This document shows positions 1 through 7,810 of a stretch of DNA of 64,000 nucleotides, piece after piece. Positions within the stretch are counted from its first letter, which is position 1; each line of letters begins with the position of its first letter. This stretch comes from an uncultured Cyclobacteriaceae bacterium. Its GTDB lineage: Bacteria; Bacteroidota; Bacteroidia; Cytophagales; Cyclobacteriaceae. The notes under the pieces are model-generated. The model saw nothing but the letters and a program-made list of their open reading frames with translations, was not told where the DNA came from and ran no database searches. Both the position numbers and the translations under genes were made by a program. The stretch is from contig CAJQKV010000023.1 in assembly GCA_905479015.1 (NCBI GenBank), forward strand, positions 1-64,000, written 5' to 3'.

Positions 1-190
1 TACCGCTAAAAATGTCGATCAATAACTCGATGAGGCTTTTTACATCCCTGATCTCTGGAACATTATGGATATGAACCGTCTCGTCCGTTAATAATACTGC
101 GGAGATTACTTGGAGCGCTTCATTTTTCGCCCCTTGTGGAGTGATCTCTCCTGACAAACGGGTGCCGCCTTCTACTAGAAAAGATGCCAT
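1..190 (-). CDS. murA: UDP-N-acetylglucosamine 1-carboxyvinyltransferase, N-terminal part (cut by window edge)
   Basis: Reading the minus strand from an ATG at 190 gives 63 codons open to the window edge. The protein starts MASFLVEGGTRLSGEI and continues TPQGAKNEALQ, the N-terminal EPSP-synthase-like repeat of MurA with its conserved G-x-K-N motif. MurA transfers enolpyruvate from PEP to UDP-GlcNAc, the first committed step of peptidoglycan synthesis in the cytoplasm. The gene lies two bases downstream of the DUF4290 gene in the same direction, a common pairing in Bacteroidota. Only the beginning is visible, so the catalytic Cys loop cannot be checked. Confidence 0.9.
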   Translation of the reverse strand, partial: MASFLVEGGTRLSGEITPQGAKNEALQVISAVLLTDETVHIHNVPEIRDVKSLIELLIDIFSG

Positions 191-192
191 TA

Positions 193-876
193 TTAGCGTC
201 TACGTTTGATCTGATTAGGATTCGGCCTTCTATTCTGATTCTGATTTTTATTCTGATTCTGATTTTTATTCTGATGAAAGGGTCTAGGCCTGTTTCTATT
301 GAAATTTTCTTTTCTCGAAGAATCAAATAATTTAAACTCTATGACTTCTTCAAGATCCATTTTTAAATGATCATCAGATAGCCTTTCGATCGTTTTCATA
401 ATGAGTTGATCACTTATCTCTTCCTTATTCCATGTCTGATAAAATGACTTCATAAGGCGGCCGATCGCAATCACGGCGCCTTTCACCTCTTGCTCATTGG
501 TAAGCTTCATGGCGTTTTCGATGAGTATTTCTAAGCTACGCCCATAATGCTTGAATTTTATTTTATTGTATGTATAGATCACTCTGTCGGGCTTTTTAAT
601 CAATACTTCCGGAGCCGGTGGCTCGTAAGGTCCCTTCACTTCCAACTTAAATCCAGAGATAATGAATAAGTCATCCCATACCTTGTGATCATATTCAGGT
701 ACATCTTTCACATTAGGATTGATGCTTTTCATCAACTCTACCAATGTAGCAGCGTAACTATTGCGCTTTTCTTGATCTTCAATTGTGGCTAAATAAGCGA
801 CCATTCGCTGTACATTCCTGCCGTATTCTCGTAAAATTAAATGTTTACGTTCTGTATTATATTCCATTGCTTCCAT
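193..876 (-). CDS. DUF4290 family protein
   Basis: 227 residues. The body (about 1-185) matches the DUF4290 family of Bacteroidota as I remember it (MEYNTERKHLILREYGRN start, helical, no signal peptide, no membrane segment). The last 40 or so residues are a low-complexity tail of Asn, Gln, Lys, Arg and Pro, encoded by an 18-base tandem repeat and very basic, so nucleic-acid or membrane contact is possible. The function of the family is unknown. Directly followed by murA, two bases away, so the two are probably co-transcribed. A start at the second Met (MEYNTERK) is equally possible. Confidence 0.85.
   Translation of the reverse strand: MEAMEYNTERKHLILREYGRNVQRMVAYLATIEDQEKRNSYAATLVELMKSINPNVKDVPEYDHKVWDDLFIISGFKLEVKGPYEPPAPEVLIKKPDRVIYTYNKIKFKHYGRSLEILIENAMKLTNEQEVKGAVIAIGRLMKSFYQTWNKEEISDQLIMKTIERLSDDHLKMDLEEVIEFKLFDSSRKENFNRNRPRPFHQNKNQNQNKNQNQNRRPNPNQIKRRR
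232..276. repeat. 18-bp tandem repeat in the DUF4290 tail
   Basis: The unit attctgattctgattttt is present twice in full (232-249 and 250-267) and then partly (268-275). Each unit is itself built from the hexamer attctg. On the coding strand it gives the alternating Asn-Gln-Lys tail of the DUF4290 protein. The unit length is a multiple of three, so copy-number change would keep the frame. Confidence 0.85.
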
Positions 877-907
877 ATTACTTGCAAAAATAGGTATTTT
901 AAAAGAA

Positions 908-2197
908 TTATTGGTTCATTAAATTTTCTATCTCATCTATTTCGATAGGAATATCTTCCATTAAGTTGATATTCCCATTTTCTGCTATCAAAATATCGTC
1001 TTCCAACCGGACGCCAAATCCCTCTTCTGGCAAATAAATACCTGGTTCCACCGTGAAAACCATTCCCGCTGCCACTTTTTTGTTTGCAATACCAACATCA
1101 TGAACATCTAAACCTAAATGATGTGAGGTCCCATGCATAAAGTATTTTTTATAGGCAGGCCATTTTGGATCTTGGCTTTTTACCTCTTTTGAAGTCAATA
1201 AGCCTAAAGTCAAAAGTTCTTCCGTCATCATCGTCCCTACTTTTAGATGATATTCAGAAATCAAACATCCTGGACTCAACAAATCCGTTGCTCCATTTTT
1301 AACCCGAAGTACGGCATTGTATATCTGTTTCTGCCTTGCTGAAAATTGACCATCAACCGGGATGGTTCGCGTCATATCTGCATTGTAATTTCCATAAGTT
1401 GCCCCTACATCCATGAGTAATAAGTCACCGGTATTTAATTTTTGATCATTCATCGTATAATGTAAAATACAGGCATTGGTACCCCCTGCGATGATGGGCT
1501 CATAAGCAAACCCCGTAGCTCGATTTCTTAAAAAATGGCGCAAATACTCTGCCTCCACTTCAAATTCCCAAACATCCGGCCTCACAATGGGCAAAATGGC
1601 CCGGAACCCCAATTCTGTGATACGACAAGCCTCTTTAATCAGATCGATTTCAACATCAGATTTAATCATTCTAAGGTCATACAATAAGGGCGCCAAACGG
1701 TTAAATTGATGCAATGGATAATCTTTCTTCACTTTTTTAGTAAAGCGCTCATTGGCCGTCTGAACTTTAGTTTCGGCTCTCAAATGCTCATTCTGATATA
1801 AATATAGTTGATCGCATTCGGTAAGGATTTCTTTTAACGAAGCTTCAAAGTTAGAAGTCCAATGAATCTCTTCGATACCCGACAAGGCAGTCCCTTCTTC
1901 TTTTGATAATTTGTGACCCTCCCATACCGCAATATGTGCATTGGTCTCTGTCAGAAAGAGTTGTGCTCTCAACTTCTCATTGGGGTGGTCAGGGGCGAGT
2001 ACCAAGATTGAATCTTCTTGATCAATACCCGTCAAATAGAATAAATTACTGTTTTGCTTAAACGGTAGGGTACCGTCGGCATTCGTCGGCATTCGATCGT
2101 TGGACAAGAGAATCACCACTGAATGAGGGGGTAGACGCTCACTTAATCGCTGTCTATTTTCAACAAAAAGGTGGGTATCTATTTTGTGATATCTCAT
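908..2197 (-). CDS. pepP: Xaa-Pro aminopeptidase (M24B)
   Basis: 429 residues, normal length for aminopeptidase P, which removes an N-terminal residue that precedes proline. The N-terminal creatinase-like domain spans about 5-160 and the pita-bread catalytic domain about 180-415. The five metal ligands can be assigned: D263 (LMDVGA), D274 (NADMTRT), H359 in HGTSHHLGLDVHD, E384 (TVEPG) and E399 (VRLEDD). The flanking catalytic histidines H355 and H366 are also present, so the enzyme looks active with a dinuclear Mn-type centre. No signal peptide, hence cytoplasmic. It lies upstream of the DUF4290-murA pair in the same direction. Confidence 0.93.
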   Translation of the reverse strand: MRYHKIDTHLFVENRQRLSERLPPHSVVILLSNDRMPTNADGTLPFKQNSNLFYLTGIDQEDSILVLAPDHPNEKLRAQLFLTETNAHIAVWEGHKLSKEEGTALSGIEEIHWTSNFEASLKEILTECDQLYLYQNEHLRAETKVQTANERFTKKVKKDYPLHQFNRLAPLLYDLRMIKSDVEIDLIKEACRITELGFRAILPIVRPDVWEFEVEAEYLRHFLRNRATGFAYEPIIAGGTNACILHYTMNDQKLNTGDLLLMDVGATYGNYNADMTRTIPVDGQFSARQKQIYNAVLRVKNGATDLLSPGCLISEYHLKVGTMMTEELLTLGLLTSKEVKSQDPKWPAYKKYFMHGTSHHLGLDVHDVGIANKKVAAGMVFTVEPGIYLPEEGFGVRLEDDILIAENGNINLMEDIPIEIDEIENLMNQ

Positions 2198-2243
2198 GAT
2201 ACTTGAAGCTAAGTTTAAAATTTATTTGACATTAATCAAAACA

Positions 2244-3230
2244 CTAAGGAAGACGCGCTAAAAGTGATTTAACTGGGATTTTTTCGGCACAATCAAAATG
2301 TTTTTCAGGACAGTCCTTGGATCCATGGATCCCACAGGGCCGGCAAGTTAATTTTTGAGAATTCTCTATGACGGTGCGATCATCGGCCAATGGACCGAAA
2401 CCAAACGCTGGAATGGTTGAACAAAATATCGCTGTGGTCGGAGCATTCATGGCGGATGCCAAATGCATGGGTGCCGAGTCATTCATATAATTCATCAAAG
2501 CACCTTCCATCAGGGCAGCCGATTGTAGTAAATTTAAGGTCCCGCATAGGTTTACTACGCCCGAATGGGTTTGTTGTTGGATCTCATTTCCTAGTTTTTT
2601 ATCATCAGGACCACCAATGATATAAATGGTCAACTGGGATTCAATGGCCTCAACAAAAGCAATCCACTTATGTACCGGAAACTGCTTGGTTTTCCATACC
2701 GAAGCCGGTGCAACCGTAATATAGGATGTTGCTTTATACTTTTCAATAGAGGCAAACGTAGCCCTACTCACCTGTAATTTTGGCTTCAACTTAGCTAGGG
2801 TACCAAAGGGCTTCAATAATTCCAAATTTCTATCCACCTCATGAACTTGATCCGTCAATGAATGGGCAATGGCATGGTCAAAACTCCACGAAAAGGGATT
2901 TTTATCGAATCCTATTTTGACTTTAGCATGGGCCAATAGGGTCAGTAAACCCATAGAATAAAACCTTTGAACATTAATGATTACATCATAGTTTACTTTT
3001 CTAACTTCTCTGATCAGTTTAATTAAATTCTTAATTTTCTCCTTTTTGTCCCAGATCAAAATGTTTTGTATTCTTGCGTCTTCGGCAAGTAAGCTTTCAT
3101 TTCCTTTCCTAACCAAAAAATCTATAGCTACTTTTGGGGAAAATAAGCGCATTTGCGCAATCAAAGGCATGGCAAGAACCACGTCCCCAATAAAAGCAGT
3201 TTGAATGATGAGTATGCGATTGGGTCTCAT
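2244..3230 (-). CDS. Glycosyltransferase family 9 (heptosyltransferase-like)
   Basis: 328 residues. It starts with ILIIQTAFIGDVVLAMPLI, the characteristic GT9 N-terminus (I-x-x-IGD). The C-terminal half has the donor-site region MNDSAPMHLASAMNAPTTAIF. The protein ends with a Cys-rich segment (TCRPCGIHGSKDCPEKHFDC) that is common in Bacteroidota GT9 proteins. The family transfers heptose-like sugars from nucleotide donors during LPS core assembly on the inner face of the membrane; the exact sugar cannot be read from the sequence. A second GT9 gene lies at 56095. The gene is divergent from the M16 peptidase gene. Confidence 0.85.
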   Translation of the reverse strand: MRPNRILIIQTAFIGDVVLAMPLIAQMRLFSPKVAIDFLVRKGNESLLAEDARIQNILIWDKKEKIKNLIKLIREVRKVNYDVIINVQRFYSMGLLTLLAHAKVKIGFDKNPFSWSFDHAIAHSLTDQVHEVDRNLELLKPFGTLAKLKPKLQVSRATFASIEKYKATSYITVAPASVWKTKQFPVHKWIAFVEAIESQLTIYIIGGPDDKKLGNEIQQQTHSGVVNLCGTLNLLQSAALMEGALMNYMNDSAPMHLASAMNAPTTAIFCSTIPAFGFGPLADDRTVIENSQKLTCRPCGIHGSKDCPEKHFDCAEKIPVKSLLARLP

Positions 3231-3333
3231 AATCAGCTAAATTAATCAATCCAATGATCCAAAAACAATTATTCCACGGAACTAAAAAAGAGAATAAAAT
3301 ATTTTAGTCAAAATACTTAGGCTTAATCAACAG

Positions 3334-4566
3334 ATGCAGGAATATCATTACAGCGAATTACCCAATGGAGTGAGAACCATTCATAAAGAAATCAATTATA
3401 CCAAAATTGCCCATGTAGGCATCATGCTGGATATTGGTAGTAGAGATGAAGACAGTACCCAGAAAGGCATTGCCCATTTCTGGGAACACATGGCCTTCAA
3501 AGGAACTCATAAAAGAAAATCATTCCATGTTATCAATAGATTGGAATCACTTGGAGGAGAACTCAATGCATACACCACAAAAGAAAAAATTTGCTTTTAT
3601 GCCTCTATTTTAGATATTCACATAGAAAAAGCCGTTGAGCTCCTGATTGATATTGTATTCAATTCAGCTTTTCCAGAGAAACAGATTGAAAAAGAACGCC
3701 AAGTCATTCTTGAAGAAATGTCCATGTATCAAGACACGCCTGAAGATGCCATAATGGATGAATTTGATGAAATCATCTTCGATGAACACCCTTTGGGATG
3801 TAATATTTTAGGAACAGAGCAATCGGTCAAATCCATCTCAAAAGCTGATTTTATCCAATTTATTAAAGGCCATATTAATTTCGAGAAAATCGTATTTTCA
3901 AGTCTAGGTAATATTTCCTCAAAAAAAATAGATCGACTGATCAACAAGCATTTGGCTCCTCTGGAAGCGCAATTGAGTACCCAAAAAAGGCCTGTTTTCA
4001 ATGGTTATCAAGCCCATCATCAGTCAAAAAATAGAGAAATCTCACAAGTACACCACCTTATGGGATTGCCTACTTACAGCCTACATGATCCCAAACGCAT
4101 TCCTTTTTATTTATTAACGAATATTCTAGGTGGGCCCGCCATGAACTCAAGATTAAACTTGAGCCTTCGAGAAAAACACGGATTTGTTTACGGAGTGGAG
4201 GCCCAATTCTTATCCTATACGGATATTGGACTTTTCAGTATTGGTTTTGCGACGGACCCCTCCAATTTCAAACGGAGTAAAGCGCTGGTCCTACAAGAAA
4301 TAAAGAAACTTCAAAATCAAACACTCAGTGAGGGGCAACTTCGTGCTGCCAAAGGGCAACTCAAAGGGCAGATGGCTATGTCTGAAGAAAATAACAATGC
4401 CATGATGTTGATGATGGCAAAAAGTCTTTTGGACCTAAATAAAATCCCCTCTCTGGATGAAGTTTTTAAAAAAATTGACCTCATTACTGCCCTCGAACTT
4501 AGAGAAATCGCCGAGGAGGCATTACAAGTTGACCAAATGAGTTCATTGACTTTTATGCCTCATTAA
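3334..4566 (+). CDS. M16 family zinc peptidase
   Basis: 410 residues, matching the short processing-peptidase-like M16B members. The inverted zinc motif H48-F-W-E51-H52 is intact, and the third ligand is E127 in the ERQVILEEM segment. The C-terminal inactive-like domain carries the GGPAMNSRLNLSLREKHGF motif typical of the family. No signal peptide, so it is probably cytoplasmic. It starts a plus-strand run that continues with the O-methyltransferase 22 bases later and the lytic transglycosylase. The likely substrate (short peptides) is inferred from the family only. Confidence 0.9.
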   Translation: MQEYHYSELPNGVRTIHKEINYTKIAHVGIMLDIGSRDEDSTQKGIAHFWEHMAFKGTHKRKSFHVINRLESLGGELNAYTTKEKICFYASILDIHIEKAVELLIDIVFNSAFPEKQIEKERQVILEEMSMYQDTPEDAIMDEFDEIIFDEHPLGCNILGTEQSVKSISKADFIQFIKGHINFEKIVFSSLGNISSKKIDRLINKHLAPLEAQLSTQKRPVFNGYQAHHQSKNREISQVHHLMGLPTYSLHDPKRIPFYLLTNILGGPAMNSRLNLSLREKHGFVYGVEAQFLSYTDIGLFSIGFATDPSNFKRSKALVLQEIKKLQNQTLSEGQLRAAKGQLKGQMAMSEENNNAMMLMMAKSLLDLNKIPSLDEVFKKIDLITALELREIAEEALQVDQMSSLTFMPH

Positions 4567-4588
4567 TTAACCTAATTAGATTTAAATT

Positions 4589-5227
4589 ATGGATTTCCTT
4601 CCGGCAAGAATCAAGCAATATGTAGAGGCCAATAGTTCAACTGAAGACCCCTTGTTAAAAGAAATTACCAGAGATACCCATCTTCACGTTTTAAATCCAA
4701 GGATGCTCAGTGGCCATTTTCAAGGAAGACTCCTCTCCTTTTTAAGCCATATGCTACGACCTCAACAAATTCTTGAAATTGGAACCTTCACGGGCTATGC
4801 AACCCTCTGCTTGGCCGAAGGATTGGCCTTAGATGGCACCATCACTACTATTGATATCAATGAAGAAATCGCTTCGAGAACGAAAGCTCATTTCTCAAAA
4901 TCACGTTTCAACCATCAAATCATCACCAAAACCGGTGATGCACTTAAAATTATTCCCAAACTTGAAGCCTACTGGAATCTCGTATTCATTGATGCCGATA
5001 AAGAGAATTATTTGACCTACTATGAAATGGTACTCCCTAAATTAAAGCCCGGGGGTTTTATTATTGTCGATAATGTATTGTGGGACGGAAAAGTTATTGA
5101 TGAAAATGAAACAGATAAAAAAACAAAGTCTTTGAAATTATTTAACAATTTTGTTCATCAAGATGCGAGGGTTGATAATCTCTTGCTTCCCATTCGAGAT
5201 GGTTTAATGATCCTGAGAAAAAAATGA
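4589..5227 (+). CDS. O-methyltransferase (class I SAM-dependent, caffeoyl-CoA OMT-like)
   Basis: 212 residues. The SAM-binding glycine motif is ILEIGTFTGYATLCLAEG. Further motifs are TIDINEE (acidic residue that binds ribose) and VFIDADKENY followed by IIVDNVLWDGKV, where the Asp and Asn residues would hold the divalent metal. This is the standard layout of cation-dependent O-methyltransferases, family PF01596. The methyl acceptor is unknown. The stop codon overlaps the start of the next gene (ATGA at 5224-5227), which implies translational coupling to the lytic transglycosylase, although the functional link is not obvious. Confidence 0.9.
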   Translation: MDFLPARIKQYVEANSSTEDPLLKEITRDTHLHVLNPRMLSGHFQGRLLSFLSHMLRPQQILEIGTFTGYATLCLAEGLALDGTITTIDINEEIASRTKAHFSKSRFNHQIITKTGDALKIIPKLEAYWNLVFIDADKENYLTYYEMVLPKLKPGGFIIVDNVLWDGKVIDENETDKKTKSLKLFNNFVHQDARVDNLLLPIRDGLMILRKK

Positions 5228-6954
5228 AAATTAATTTCTTCATAATATGCCTTCTACATGTATTCACCCTTCTGGCCAATGGTACACCTGTGGTTACCAA
5301 AGAAGTTGAGTTTGGTAACATGAAACTTGTTTTATCTAGAAATGTAATGGCTGAGATTCAAAAGCAAGTCAATTCACTTACCAGCAGTCCTAAGTATTAT
5401 CAAATGAAGGTAGACCGCATGCTACTCTATTTTCCTGTTATAGAACGCGTTTTCAAGGAAGAAGGGGTTCCTGATGATTTTAAATACCTTGCTATTCAGG
5501 AAAGCGGATTGGTCTCCGATGCGGTCTCCTCGGCTGATGCCGTTGGGTTTTGGCAATTCAAAGATTTCACAGCGCGTGAAGTAGGCTTACGCGTAGATAA
5601 CCAGATAGACGAAAGAAAAAATATCGTCGCTTCATCTCGTGGAGCTGCAACGTATCTGAAAAGACACAATTTCTTAGTAGACAATTGGATTTATGCCATG
5701 TCTGCCTATCAAGCAGGGATGGGAGGCGCTCGCAAATACATGGATAAATCAAACTATGGTGCAAGAAAATTAGAAATTAATTCTTCTACCCATTGGTATG
5801 TGAAGAAATTCATCGCTCATAAAATCGCCTTTCAAGATCGGGTCAATGAGAAGCATTCTCAAAACTTATCTCTGATTGAATTCGAAAAGGGGGCGAACAA
5901 AAATCTGAGTCGGATAGCCAAGGAATTTGAACTTGATGTGGATTTAATCAAAACATACAATAAATGGATCCGCACTGGAGAAATTCCTGAAGACAAAACC
6001 TATGTCGTATTGATTCCTACTCAGCAAAAAGTCAAAAACAAAACGTTGTCCGAAGTCGTAGCAGAAATTGAACCCAAACCTGCCGTAGAAAGGACCAAGA
6101 TTGAAGAAAAAATATATCCTTCTGAAATGGTACCCAGCCTCTCAGATGTTAATTCCAAGCACTTAAAATTTAATAGCTTAACGGCTATTTTATCAGGTAA
6201 TTCTAATAACCTTAATTCCTTTGCTGCCGAAGCAGGGATTTCAATCAAACTGCTTATCAAATACAATGACCTCAAGCCTCAGGACCCAATAAAAGCGAAT
6301 ACTATTTACTATCTCGAGTCCAAAAAATCGAAATCCAAAATTGGTTTTCATGTCGTAGAAAAATCAGAAACCCTTTGGTCCATTTCCCAGAACTATGCTC
6401 TACGACTCAATAAATTAATGACTATGAATCGTATAACTTCAAATGAAAAAATAGAAATTGATAGGGTTTTATGGCTCAATGCGAAAAGACCTAAAAACAC
6501 GCCCATTCAATACCATAAGAAAGAACAAAAAAAAGAAATGAATGTTGCAACCATCGACATTGAAGAGCAACCAGAAAAGTCAGATAAAATCATTCAAACC
6601 TCTATAACAGTTAATAAAAAAATATCGACAGCCAAAAATATTCATACTGTCGTGGAAGGAGAATCGCTCTGGTCTATTGCTCAAAAATATAATGTGTCAG
6701 TAAAAGACCTAAGAACCTTTAATGAAATCAATGAAAATGATGCCTTGAACATCGGCCAAGAATTATATATATTTTCGACTCAAAAAGAACCGCCTAAATC
6801 AAGCAAATCGAATATTTATACAGTCCAAGCAGGAGACTCTTTTTATAGTATTGCGGTTAAACATAATATGACTGTCAAGGACTTAATGCGACTCAACAGA
6901 CGCATCAATGATGTAGTAATGATCGGAGACAAGCTCAAAGTTTACCCCAACTAA
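5224..6954 (+). CDS. Secreted lytic transglycosylase with LysM repeats (MltD-like)
   Basis: 576 residues. A signal peptide covers about 1-20. The SLT catalytic domain (about 60-205) has the catalytic Glu at E93 in AIQESGL, then the AVGFWQF and SAYQAG motifs of family 1 lytic transglycosylases. The rest is a cell-wall binding tail: a degenerate LysM-like stretch around 225-265 and another around 317-364, then clear LysM modules at about 374-418, 473-517 and 531-575 (pattern V-x-x-G-[DE]-S-[LF]-x-S-I-A). The enzyme would cleave peptidoglycan in the periplasm. Coupled by a 4-base overlap to the O-methyltransferase gene. It ends 4 bases into the convergent dnaX downstream ORF. Confidence 0.93.
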   Translation: MKINFFIICLLHVFTLLANGTPVVTKEVEFGNMKLVLSRNVMAEIQKQVNSLTSSPKYYQMKVDRMLLYFPVIERVFKEEGVPDDFKYLAIQESGLVSDAVSSADAVGFWQFKDFTAREVGLRVDNQIDERKNIVASSRGAATYLKRHNFLVDNWIYAMSAYQAGMGGARKYMDKSNYGARKLEINSSTHWYVKKFIAHKIAFQDRVNEKHSQNLSLIEFEKGANKNLSRIAKEFELDVDLIKTYNKWIRTGEIPEDKTYVVLIPTQQKVKNKTLSEVVAEIEPKPAVERTKIEEKIYPSEMVPSLSDVNSKHLKFNSLTAILSGNSNNLNSFAAEAGISIKLLIKYNDLKPQDPIKANTIYYLESKKSKSKIGFHVVEKSETLWSISQNYALRLNKLMTMNRITSNEKIEIDRVLWLNAKRPKNTPIQYHKKEQKKEMNVATIDIEEQPEKSDKIIQTSITVNKKISTAKNIHTVVEGESLWSIAQKYNVSVKDLRTFNEINENDALNIGQELYIFSTQKEPPKSSKSNIYTVQAGDSFYSIAVKHNMTVKDLMRLNRRINDVVMIGDKLKVYPN

Positions 6955-7799
6955 TACTCAAAATCCAGTCCCAGCTTATCTTTTAGTTTTTGAAGCAAGG
7001 GCTGCTCTTTTACCATAAAATCGTATTTGTCCTTGCTGGTATAAAGTTTGTCTTTTTTAGGGTCTTCTTTAACTTCTTTATGAACAATCAACTGGTCATT
7101 GGATAACGTTTCCCGTAAAAAATTAACCAACTCAACTTCAATTCGATCCAATATCGCAATCTCTAAAGAGCTATTCAACACGATAAGAGCATTCATGTCT
7201 TTTTTAGTTATTTGACGTGTCAAAATGAGCTGCTCCATTTCACTTACCACTTTCTTTTTACGTAATTCAATAAAACCCTTCCAAGCCTCTTGAAGTTCTC
7301 CTTCTGTAAATGCTTCATTTTTCAGTATTTTTTCCTTGTCCTCTTTGGGTGGGTGATCTTTCTTTTTCTTAAAAATCGAAGGGGTTTCTTTCTGTGTTGG
7401 GGATAGGCTGTCAGGCTTTGATTCTAAAGAAGGCGCAGCCGATTCCACTGTCTTCACTGGATCAATGTTTTCATCTTCCTTGACCTCTTGACGCACGCCG
7501 GGTGACTCAGTTTTATTTTTATTTAAAATCGAAGGAGTTTCTTTCTGTGTTGGGGATAGGCTGTCAGACTTTGATTCTAAAGAAGGCGCAGCCGATTCCA
7601 CTGTCTTCACTGGATCAGTGTTTTCATCTTCCTTGACCTCTTGACGCTCTCCGGGTGACTTATTTTTATTTAAAATCGAAGGAGTTTCTTTTTGACTGAG
7701 AGATGACGTATCAGGGGCTTCTTTAGGTATCGATTGGTCTGTCTGCTTTTCTCTTTTTCCCTCGGCTATCTCTTTCAAATCAATTTTTTGATGAGGCAT
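6951..7799 (-). CDS. dnaX: C-terminal, tau-specific part of DNA polymerase III gamma/tau, in the -1 frame relative to dnaX
   Basis: 282 codons from an internal ATG, but the frame is open back to 7823, inside the A10 run at the end of the upstream dnaX ORF. Residues about 20-150 are a charged Ser/Pro/Lys/Glu linker with two near-identical repeats of about 50 residues. Residues about 165-282 form a helical domain (FTEGELQEAWKGFIELRKKK ... LYTSKDKYDFMVKEQPLLQKL ... LGLDFEY) of the kind I know from the C-terminus of Bacteroidota DnaX proteins, where tau contacts the polymerase core. I read this as the second half of tau, joined by frameshifting or slippage. Separate translation from the internal ATG, a frame-broken gene and a homopolymer sequencing error are the alternatives. 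Confidence 0.8.
   Translation of the reverse strand: MPHQKIDLKEIAEGKREKQTDQSIPKEAPDTSSLSQKETPSILNKNKSPGERQEVKEDENTDPVKTVESAAPSLESKSDSLSPTQKETPSILNKNKTESPGVRQEVKEDENIDPVKTVESAAPSLESKPDSLSPTQKETPSIFKKKKDHPPKEDKEKILKNEAFTEGELQEAWKGFIELRKKKVVSEMEQLILTRQITKKDMNALIVLNSSLEIAILDRIEVELVNFLRETLSNDQLIVHKEVKEDPKKDKLYTSKDKYDFMVKEQPLLQKLKDKLGLDFEY
7372..7680. repeat. Tandem repeat of about 150 bp in the tau linker
   Basis: Units starting with aaaatcgaag begin at 7372, 7525 and 7672, so the spacings are 153 and 147 bases. The first two units are almost identical over their whole length; the third is only the beginning of a unit. The length differences are multiples of three, so the frame is kept. The encoded unit begins around QKETPSI and includes the shared segment DPVKTVESAAPSLESK. 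The near identity points to recent duplication. Confidence 0.9.
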
Positions 7800-7810
7800 T
7801 GACCGATCAT

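Noticed and set aside
120-326. 68-codon minus-strand ORF rich in Arg, Ile and Lys
   Set aside because: It is the out-of-frame reading of the 18-bp repeat in the DUF4290 gene and overlaps the murA start.
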